64,000 nt of DNA from Anopheles merus (lineage: Eukaryota; Arthropoda; Insecta; Diptera; Culicidae), in contig NC_054082.1 in the NCBI RefSeq assembly GCF_017562075.2, forward strand, positions 35,727,648 through 35,791,647, written 5' to 3'. Within the stretch, counting starts at the first letter, position 1. The number at the start of each line of letters is the position of its first letter. Of the stretch, positions 1-10,054 are shown piece after piece. Made by a program: the position numbers and the translations under genes. The notes beneath the pieces are model-generated. The model made no database searches. It was given only the letters and a program-made list of their open reading frames with translations, and had not been told where the DNA came from.

Positions 1-394
1 CGTTCTTTTTGGAGCCGTTTTCGCTGAGCTTTTATATCTTCCGTTTGCGCGCGACTGTGGGTTCCTTGGACAAAGTGTGCGCCGCCGCGTATCATTATGA
101 GGAAGAAGACGCGTGCGCTCCGCAGGTGCTAGAGGTGTGTCGGCAATGATCAGTTGGGGGGGGCTAGTGGTGCGCGCATAGCAAGCGCATAAAGTGCGCA
201 GTTGCATATCATTGTGGCGGAGATGGATCGCGCCATGGTTGGAGTTGTTGATTTAACAATATCACCAGGCTGGATGGAATTGTTCTTGTACTATTATATA
301 TTATTTTTAGAAATCTTCACGGGTGGACAGTATTGTCTATCTGCACAGTTATGGTAACCATTTAGTAACATTTTTGCTTCCTTTTCACCCACAG
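1..394 (+). other. Upstream region of E2F ending in a probable splice acceptor
   Basis: No coding sequence is supported here. The stretch ends in a pyrimidine-rich run and CACCCACAG at 386-394, which looks like a 3' splice acceptor, so the E2F leader probably contains an exon starting at 395 that is joined to a first exon further upstream. I could not place the matching donor or the transcription start. The 160-180 region carries a short G run. Confidence 0.4.
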
Positions 395-478
395 ATGATC
401 GAATTGTGCAAGCAGCAGCAGCAACAGCAGCAGTTGCGTAGTAAAAGCCACAGAATGCCTTCAGTTTACGCTCGCTGA
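395..478 (+). other. Upstream open reading frame in the E2F leader (27 codons)
   Basis: An ATG begins immediately after the probable splice acceptor at 394 and opens a 27-codon frame rich in Gln (CAG/CAA run at 410-433), ending in TGA at 476-478. It has no donor site before its stop, so it cannot be an alternative first coding exon unless splicing differs from what I infer. It lies 530 bases upstream of the main E2F ATG and could reduce translation of the main frame. This is inference; the exon itself is not proven. Confidence 0.35.
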
Positions 479-1007
479 ACCGTCGCTACCCCTCCCCCGG
501 GTATTAGCTCTAGGAAAGACACACGCGAGTAGTGTACAAAAACTAAAAAAAAAAAAAACAAAAACTTAATCCCGCCGACACCTGGACTCCTACCAACCCT
601 CAGCCAAAGTCAAAGTTTTGCAAGTATGGTGTGAGTGCAACGGGGAGTACAGTGCAATTCTGAACCGCGCGCTTGTCTCGTCCGTCAGTGTGTGTGTGTG
701 TGGGCAGGCGAGGGCAGGATACGGTGAGGGTGGGTGAAAAAAGGTCCTGCTTCCTTCGTCACCAACAAACTTTCCACTCACACACACACCCGCCCCTTTG
801 TGTGGCGCAGAAGGGGGTGCGTGCGCGCGCGCTCACTCGTACGTCCAGTTTTGCTGTATGGGCATGGTGTGGTGGTGGCCTACGTTGGTCTATGTATGAC
901 ATTGGCGAGAGGAAGGAGACGTGTGTATCATCCCGTGTCCCGTGAAAGCGAGCGGCAGCAAGAAACGCGGTGAGAACACTAGTGCGCGCTCCGCACCGTT
1001 CCGGAAG

Positions 1008-3916
1008 ATGTACGCGAAGCAGCAAACAAAGGTCGCTGGTGGAGGAGGAGGAGCAGTAGGTGGTGGTGGTGGTGGTGGTGGTGTTGGTGTTGGTGGTAGA
1101 CAAAGCATAAAGGCTGAGTATCAAGCCGGTGGTGGCAAGGCGGCGAGTGGCGGTGTGTCCGGTGCCGAGCGTCGGGCCAGTACGGTTTACGCGCGGAAAG
1201 CGTCAGTGGTCAGCAACAGTAGTGACGTGTCGAACGATGACTACGAGGAGGTCAAGCCGGACCTGCACGTTAGCTCGCACCTGCTCGACCACGGGTACGG
1301 GTGCGGGGTCGTGGGGGGTTCGTTCACGACCGTGCCGGTAATTTCCATCCCGCCGGCGCATCCCAAACAATCGCAGCATGCTGCAGCAACCGAGCAGCAG
1401 CAGCAGCAGCGTGGCCATCATCAACACACTAGTAGTAACGTTAGCAGTAGAAACAATCACTCCAACGGCAGGAGCAGCCATCATCACAGTAGTACGCCCA
1501 CTTCAACCACCATGCCATCATCGTCCTCAACGACAACCTCACGCAGCGGGGGCAAGCAGCAGCAGCAGCAGCACCAAGAGCAACAGCAGCAGCAGCAGAA
1601 TCAGACCCAGCAGCAACAGAACCACCACGGCAGTGGCAAGCACAACGCGGCCGATCCACCGATCACCAACTTTTTCAGGGTAAGTGAGACAGCGTTTCCG
1701 CTGTGTGAAACGGAACAAAATAGAGGGAAGGTTGTGTGTTTGTCCAGGTTGTTGCGAAATCGAATGACACCTTTAATTCACCTTCCTACCCTTCTTAGGC
1801 CATCAAACGATCGTCACAATCGTCGAGCATATCTCCCACACCGGCCAAAATAGCGAAAAGCAGCAATGGCAGTAGCATGAAGACGCCCAACTCCACCTGC
1901 TCCACGCCAACATCGTCAATATCGTCCTCTTCGTCCAAGAAGCGCTACTCCGAACGAACTAGGTACGAATCTTATCGCTATAAAGTTGCATTTGTTTTTC
2001 TTTTTCCGCTTGTCCCTTTTCCTGTTGGACAATTATGTGTTGTTGTGCGGTTTAAAAAATGATTCTCAAATCCCCCTCACACACACACACGCCAACAGGT
2101 ACGACACGTCGCTGGGGCTTCTGACGAAAAAGTTCATCGATCTGCTGAACGAGTCGCCGGACGGGGTGGTCGATCTGAACATCGCGTCGACGAAGCTGAA
2201 GGTGCAGAAGCGGCGCATCTACGACATCACCAACGTGCTCGAGGGCATCGGCATGCTGGAGAAGAAGTCGAAGAACAACATCCAGTGGAAGTGCGGCAAC
2301 ACGGTGTGCAATATCGATCGCAACACGCGGGTGCAGCGCGAACGGTACCGGTTGCAGCAGAAGGAAAACTTGCTGGACGAGATGATCGTCGAGCTGCGGA
2401 CGGCCACGAACGAGGAGATGGCGCACACGAAGCAAGGCTACTTTACCTGTCAGGATCTGAGCTCGCTGGAGATGTTCCGCGAGCAGACGATCGTTGTTAT
2501 TAAGGCACCACCAGAGGCTAAACTGGAGGTGAGTGGTTGCGCGTTGCGTTCGCGTGTGTTTCGTGCTGGCTGAATGGTTGCGTAATCTATGCGTGTGTTC
2601 TGTTTCTGCGTTTCCCTTTCGCTTAGTGGATGAACGAGAAAATGCAACGAGAAATTGTGCTAAAATCTGAGAAGGGAGAGATCGACGTGTTTATCTGTCC
2701 AACGGACGAGCCCGGCGTCGTCGACAGTCCGGCAGTGATCGCCGGCGACCCGCTGCTGGAAAACTTCGAGCCCGTACTGTCGCCCTTCCAGCGAGTGGAC
2801 AAAACTTCCAGTCCAAGGCGTGAGTATTGTTTCTTTTGGCCTCTCTAATGATAGTCGGTCGAAAAAGCCACCGGTTTCTTTGGTGTGTGCTATATGAATG
2901 ATGCTTATCGCTTCCGTGTTTGTGTTCCCCAAACGCCGCCAGGAGGTGCCGCAAACCCGTCCCCGTACGCGGCTCAGCGCAATCTCAACCGTGCATTGTT
3001 CGAGGAAGGGTCTGTGATGAAGAGCGAACCGGCGGATGGTGGTGCCAGCGAGAGCAGCATACACTCGGCCGTTGCGTCTCTGTTCAACCTGTCCGGCAGC
3101 AGCGTGCCGCAGAAGGTGGTGGTGCATGCCGAGCGGTACGAACTGCCCCTGGGCAGCAGCGGCAGCCCGCTGGCCTCATCCAGCAGTACGTCCGGTGCGG
3201 GCGACTGCGGTACCAGCAGCTACTACCACCACCATCACCACCACCACCCATCCACTGCTGTTGCTCCTGCTGCTGCGGTGGCAGATCCATCCGAGTTGCA
3301 TTTCGATGCTAGTCAGACAACGACGACGATGATCGGGTCCGCGGCGACAACGTCCAAGACTGGCGTGAGAGTTAAATCCGAACATGTGCCTGATAGTAGT
3401 AATAGTAGAAGTAGCGAAATGCTACCACCGTCCGCCATCTCGGCGGACAGTGGCGTGTTCGTGTGGGGTGACGGCGTGATGGACGGCGACGAGCATCACC
3501 ATCATGGCAGCGCCAGGCACGATGGCGGTGGTGGTGGCACCGGGATGGCGACGTCATCGTCGTCGTCCAGCTCGTCGTCCACCGTTTCGTCGTCCATGCT
3601 GTCCGGTGGCGTGATGGGCCATCTGAACAACAATCACATCCACGGCGGTGGCGGCAAAGCGATACCGGAGGAGATCACCAACAAGAACGCATCGCTGTCG
3701 GATACGAAGCTGAGCCCGAACCTGTTCCAGTTCGACTTTGGCAGCACGATGTCGGCGCTAAAGCCGCCGAGCACCAAGTCCTCGCCGGAGAATCTGCACC
3801 AGCGCTACGGCCTGTCAGATTTCGACGCAATGCATGGTAAGTGTGGGATGAATGCATCGTTAGCTGTACATTCGTATGATAGCACACAGGGGAGGGGAGA
3901 AGTTCATGTGTGTGTG

Positions 3917-3957
<41 letters not shown>

Positions 3958-4823
3958 GTGTGTGTGAAGCTTTCGACAATCTTCTGGCGAGAGCGACGAG
4001 GAGCTTCGATTTGCGAGTTGCATCCGGCAAGAACTTGGAACTGTGATCTGTGTGGTTATTAGCCGCGTTTGAAGCTTTTCACATCACAGTCTGAGTTCTT
4101 GCTCGATGGTTCGCACCGTCATCCGAACGGTCGCCGAGGGTTAGAAGTAGCGCAGGTCTGTGTGGGGGAGCCAAGGGCTAGCAGTGGTGATACGTACTCA
4201 TCGAGATTAGACCATCGATAGGGGACGATGGTTTGTGTGGGGGCAGATGGGGGTTTTGTTTGTGTGTGGTTTATGTGGATTTTGCATCTTTTGTGTGTGA
4301 GCGTGTGTGTTTGTGTTACTGTGTGGTGGAGTTGTGGTGTTTTGTGGCCTGTGTTTGTCGAGTTTTACGCGTGGCAGTGTTTTACGTCATCATCATCGAT
4401 ACCGGCGCTGAACTCTCGTGGGTCTGCAGTAATTCCAAGCGGCCACATCGTTCATGTAGCACCATGAGATTCAGCTCCGGTGTTTGGATGAAATGCTTTG
4501 TTGTATTGGCCAGCCCTCTTTCTCCTCAACTGCATCATATTACATACTTACCTGCCAACATATAGAGCTTGTGTAACAACGATTGGTAATCTGGGTTAGG
4601 GAATCGTTTCATTTGGTTTTAGCAAAGTAAACTGAAATTGAAAATTCATCGCATTTAAGACGCGTGCGCGCCATAAGGCTGCATTTAAATATAGCTTAGT
4701 AATTTTGCCCTTGTCCTTCTTTCAGATCTGGACATTTTCCTACCGCTGGAACCGACCGCCGACTACAATCTGTCCCTAAACGAATCGGAGGGTGTGTTCG
4801 ATTTGTTCGATTTCAACTCATAA
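1008..4823 (+). CDS. E2F1-type transcription factor, six coding exons, 816 aa
   Basis: This gene encodes an activator E2F, which with a DP partner binds S-phase gene promoters and is restrained by retinoblastoma-family proteins. Coding exons are 1008-1679, 1799-1962, 2099-2528, 2627-2819, 2943-3836 and 4726-4823; all junctions are GT/AG and the phases close to 817 codons including stop. The start is the first in-frame ATG after a TGA at 897-899. Residues 1-278 are low complexity (Gly, Gln, His, Ser runs). Residues 279-345 are the winged-helix DNA-binding domain, with the hallmark RRIYDITNVLEGIGM and NNIQWKCG. The leucine-rich coiled coil and marked box follow, to about residue 435. A long Ser/His/Gly-rich linker precedes the C-terminal RB-binding and activation motif (last 20 residues, including DYNLSL and EGVFDLFDF). 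A PIP-degron-like segment PPITNFFR-AIKR spans the exon 1/2 junction. The activation motif argues for E2f1 rather than a repressor E2F. Confidence 0.95.
3837..4725 (+). other. E2F intron 5 with (GT)n microsatellite
   Basis: This 889-bp intron separates the long linker exon from the short exon coding for the RB-binding tail. It begins GTAAGT and ends TTCTTTCAG. A GT-rich tract runs from about 3906 to 3966, and further GT-rich patches occur near 4228-4350. I see no alternative exon in it, although reading through the donor adds an open extension to 3966, where a TGA follows the GT run. Confidence 0.8.
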
Positions 4824-6085
4824 AGCTGGTAGAGGCGGCCGCTCTAGCCGCACAGAGTTGCCCGCACAACAAGCACCGGACCGGCGCCTACTGTGTGCTG
4901 TTAAAAGGATATTCGCAAGCTGCGCAACTCCGGCAGAGGCGGGCAAACGCGCGCGGTCACATTCATTTTCAAACCTTACAAAACCGATACGCTTTCACCT
5001 ATAGTATGCGCAGCAGCGAGCGCATCCACTGCTACCAGTTTGTAGCAGCGGTAGCAACAGTAAAGCATATTATCATCATTACAAGCGGGGGGAGAAGAGC
5101 ACGCCGCAGCACGTGCGTGTAACGAAATTGGCACAAAACAAACGGTGTTAAATTAGGAGTTTTTTTATGATTAGAAATGCAGGCTAAGGATAGTAATTTT
5201 AAGGCAATTAGTGTTTTTTTTTCGAATTAGCATTACTTTAAACGAATCCTTATTTTCAAGCGCGTGCGTATGTTTGTGTGTGTGTTGGTGTATTTGCACC
5301 CATAACCGCTCCACAATTTTAAAGCACTCCCCCCCGGTGGGGGGTAGCAGCATATGCAAATATGCGCGACGGAAGGCTCTATTTTTAAGTTTGCAAACAA
5401 AGTGTGCAGGTGCATTATTAAAACCAAACAATGTCAATATTTCTCCTTTTACTCCTTCCCTTCCTGCAGGGGTACAATCAGGATATTCTCTCCCCTCTCC
5501 CCCGCCGTCACCCACTGAAGAGAACAAAGCCCATACAGTCGCAGAACGACATCATCAATCCCGGCCTAGCCACCATCATCCCCGCCCCTGTTTTGCCTAT
5601 ACTCTCCTCTGCTCTGCCGTATCATTTTGTTTGTTGCTCAATTTTGTTAACAAGTTTGTTTTCGCCTGTTCTTGATGGTTTCTTTCTCACGCGGGAGGGG
5701 GCACCCCACAACAAAGTTATTTCATTTGATAAGTATTTTCTTTTGTTGAATTTTGTTTTGTTTTGCGATGTTTTTTTTTCTCGTTCTTTCTGCCAATGCC
5801 CCTTTTTAGTTATTGCAAACTTATTTCCCCACACCACCACCACCACCCACCCCACAGAACTGAGAGAGTTGTGTAATATTAGATGCGTAAGGATGAAAAA
5901 ACAAAACAACACGAGTGGGAGACAAACCTTTTGTTTACTTCCGATAGGTTTTGAACAAGAGTGTATGCGTGTGTGTGTGTGTTGCTATTAAATCTGTGGC
6001 ATTGTAACATTATGCCTCGATGTTAGTAGAATCTGTTGCGAAAAAAAGCCACCAGCTTCGGCAAGAGAAATGGGGGAGAAGAGAA

Positions 6086-6203
<118 letters not shown>

Positions 6204-6362
6204 GAAATGCAACCAAATCGTTTTGGATTCGGAAAACTTACCAAGTCTTTCGGCAAGTATAGCAACATATTAAACAGCAACACGAACACGCAAGGATAAG
6301 ACTTAATCATTTTTCATCCATCTTGCGTAGTTACTTTTTTGTTTGTTTGTGGTAAACCGTAA

Positions 6363-6404
6363 TGTAAATATAGTCGATAAGGATTGTAAATTATTTTCAA
6401 TAAA
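6363..6404 (+). promoter_or_regulatory. Pumilio-type element and polyadenylation signal in the E2F 3' UTR
   Basis: A perfect UGUANAUA match (TGTAAATA, 6363-6370) stands 28 bases before an AATAAA signal at 6399-6404, about 1.55 kb after the E2F stop codon. Both are on the sense strand. Usage of this poly(A) site and binding by Pumilio are inferences from sequence alone; other AATAAA signals follow downstream. Confidence 0.45.
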
Positions 6405-7725
6405 TTGTTCCGGTGCGATTGAAAACCACATACACAAGCACACACCACAAGCACACACACACACACATACACCGACGGCAAAGGGAACGTTCAAGTACAT
6501 CGGTAGATGAACCAGATGAAAACATAGTTTTTTGTTGTTGTTATTCTTATCTCTTATCTCCTTCCCTCACTCGCTGTGAAAAAAAGCAACGTACAAGCAA
6601 CGAGGATTATGTGTAGCATAAATGCGATGATGCGCGCGGGTGTGTGTGTGTGTGGTAGATGTACATGCTGTACAAACGTAACTAGCATTTGAGAAACAAA
6701 GGCAAAACCTCTCGTTCGATGAATTTTCGACTGAATCTGGGAAAATGGGAATGAGCGAATGCCATTGCGCTTAGGCGGAGTGAGGGTACAGGCAGTGCGC
6801 AGTGCGTTCGAAACGATGGATGGATGTAGAGCACTGTGTTGTCGCTGATGCCGGAAGAAATAGGACTTATACATGGCTAGCTAATGGCACACACCGGCAG
6901 GCAGATAAGAGAGGAATCGAGAGAGAGAGAGAGAGAGAGAGGGGGAAACAGACAGAGAGACAGAAAGGGAAAGCAGAAAACGAATCGAGAAACGGCCGAT
7001 AAAGGTGTCGCACGGTCGCATATTTTAAATAAACCTCTAGTACATTAAGGCTCATATGGGTGTGTGGGGACTGCAGCGATGATAGTAAGTGCGATATAAT
7101 ACACACACAAGGAATCCAGGAACATTCACAAGAAATAACGTTAACGTTGTGTAGTGTAGAGTAGAAACAAAGCAAGCAAACAAACACACGAGCAAATATG
7201 ATTCTCTGGGACACAAACTTAAGTAAAACACAAAACAACTAGCCGCGCAATCAGGAGAGGGGCGTGTGGTTGGTGGCATCATCAGGAGAGTACGGATGGA
7301 CAGAGCAATTCTGTTTTTTTTAGACGCAAAGTGTGCAACTTTTTTGTTCTGTAAAAATAAGCCAATACCAATAGTAAGGATAATAATAATAGAGCACACT
7401 ACTCTGAACCAGGTATGTGATTAAATAGCCGCCGGATCGTTTGTGAGACAAAGAGAGCAGAGCAGAGTCGAGTGAGAAATAGTACGTGTCATTGATCAAA
7501 TGCTTTTTGATAGCAACAACTCCAAGCAAAGAATGTACAAGAAAACCAACCCTTCTAAATATATACACTAAGATGTGTGTAATTGCCACAACATAAGTAG
7601 CCAGTCAGTAGAAGCAGCTCCTTGTAGCAGCAGCAGGCACCACACCAGCGAAACGGGCGAAAACCAACCTCCCCTTGGGGAAACCTTTCAAAGAGGTTTC
7701 TTTGTGTGTGTGTGTGCGCGTGTGT

Positions 7726-7756
<31 letters not shown>

Positions 7757-9630
7757 GGTGGATAAGAAGCAATTCAATACGCTTTCATACGCTGGTTCCA
7801 TTTTGGTATCCTTTATGTGTTCATTCGCTGTTTCTCAGGACGTAGCAGGGGTTTCGTTTTTATTTTTTTCTGACACGCGCACCCAACAAAATAGAACTGA
7901 GTAGAAGGCGCAATACGAACGCATGTCCTTCAACCGAGAAAAAACGCTATCCTTAAGGTAGTATAATTTTAGTGTTTCAGTGCAGAACACTAGCCCTAGA
8001 AGTCGATACAACTTTCCTTCAGTAGTGAAACATAAGCGAAAACACAAAGAAGCATCCGGCAGCAGGGCGCAGAAACGCCATGGTGGGGGTGCGGTGCTTT
8101 GTAACTAGTGCTACCGCACCACATTCCCTTGCCCTGTTTACACACACACACACACACAGATACACATGCATATGCATGCACAGTCACAGGAGGGAAAACA
8201 GCTACTATGGACGCCCATGGGAACTTATTTAGCCACGGTGTTTTTAAAACGGGTTTGTTTTTCTTTCATATCGTATCATTCTGCAACGGTCGCGAAAGAG
8301 AGAGAGAGAGAGAAAGAGAGACGGATATAAAGGCAAGACAAGATAAAGACTCCGTTCTGTGTAAGTAACAGCAGGTGCAGAGCAGCGGTCCGATGCGCGC
8401 GGTGTTAAAGCAAAACAAACCCACACAAAGAGCCACCAATAGGTGAAACACACAAATAGTAGAAGGCTCTCGGAATAGCGCAGGTGAAGAAAGGAGGAGG
8501 AAAATTGTATTTTTCTTTTTTGTCCAAAACAACAAAAAACAAAAGAAGGAATACACACATGTGTGCGAGAAAGGTTATCTGAAATTGTAACAAACGTGCT
8601 TCTTTTTTTTACATAGAATCATTTGCCTTGAATGTCATTTGAAAGAAATAGTCGCATGTTGTTGCTGCTGCATGTGATTAAATAGTTTTATCTCGTTTCA
8701 GATAGGAAAGGCAATGCGGGGTGCGCGGGATTTTGGAACGAATTGTAACGCCAGCTCTTTGTGTAAGTAATTGTGTCATCAATCGCGCTCTTTAAATACT
8801 GCAAAGTCGTTCAATTATTTTGTATCTTCTATATATTGTTTATTGCTTTTACATACAAAAACTGTACGATCTCTCTACTAACTTGTCGCCATTCCCCAGC
8901 GTGTTGTGCCGTGTTTGCTGCTGCTGCTAGAGCAACCGGATCAACACCGACACTGCACTGCTTCTCCTGCTACTGCTGCTGCTGATATTGGTTGACTATA
9001 CACAAAAAAACCGCAAATTAAATGTATTTTAAAACACAGTATTGCAAAAAGAAAACAAAACAACGCCTTCCCGCGTGGTTGCTGTTGTGCGCGGGGAATG
9101 GTCGTCGTACACACGCGCGTGCCTTTTGATGCGTATATGCGTAAACGGAAGGTTGCGCAAACGGAACCTTCTATGCATGTATGTCGTACGTAATAGGAGA
9201 AAATGTATGCATCGTACTCCAAGTTCGATATTTTCGTGCGTGGGCGGTAGTGGCTGGGTGGTGGTAACTATCCGTTTTTGCCACCGGTAGAAAATGATCC
9301 GCTCTATACAGATTTGTTGAGTGATTCTACGGAATTTTGTTGGTCTCTCTTTCTCTTCCAAGAACAAGCCCCGTATGTTGTGTGTCGGTGTGAGTTGTTA
9401 TTGTCTTAATTACTTTCTGCTTGCATTCGTTTCTGAACTTCTTTTTTCCGTTCGGTCTCGTGTTCCGTATGTGCATTGGGTGTAATAACTCGGCTGGGCG
9501 ATATTGTACACAAAAAACACACACCTTTCTCTAACATCCTTTTCCCTTATACCAGTTATATGCAGCGTTCAAATTATTGGCACAAAATATTCAACTTTTG
9601 TGACTAGGATTACCCCTGCCTCTCTTTCCT

Positions 9631-9633
<3 letters not shown>

Positions 9634-9695
<62 letters not shown>
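9634..9695 (+). repeat. (CT)n microsatellite, about 31 units
   Basis: A CT dinucleotide run of about 62 bp lies in the intergenic or 3' UTR region between E2F and the SEA/LDLa gene. On the minus strand it reads as GA. Overlapping open frames are artefacts of the repeat. Confidence 0.95.
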
Positions 9696-9698
<3 letters not shown>

Positions 9699-10054
9699 TC
9701 TCTTCTGCATATTTTTCTTTTTTTATCAACGCTTTTTCTCTTATATCTCTCACTGTGCTCTTCTCACATAAACAAACGCGCACGGTGCCATCAGCTATAC
9801 TTGTTGTATGAGATTTTTCCAAAATTATGCATCTACCCCATCTCACTCCACTCCATTCACTTCAATAAAATCCCTCCCCATTAACCCCCCCCAATGCTAT
9901 TTAACTGGTAGACATTATGTACAAAACGTGCTCGTGAGAGTACGTCGATTACTACTACTATTACTGCTGCTGCTGCTGCTGCTGCGGCTGCTATTACTAC
10001 TCTACAGCTGCGCTACAGACACATGGAGCTGTGGCGTGTGTCTCGGCTCCTCGA

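Noticed and set aside
5431..5991. 186-codon + strand frame with a hydrophobic N-terminus
   Set aside because: It lies in the E2F 3' region, crosses pyrimidine-rich and CAC-repeat stretches, and shows no family motif or splice support; the hydrophobic start comes from CT-rich DNA.
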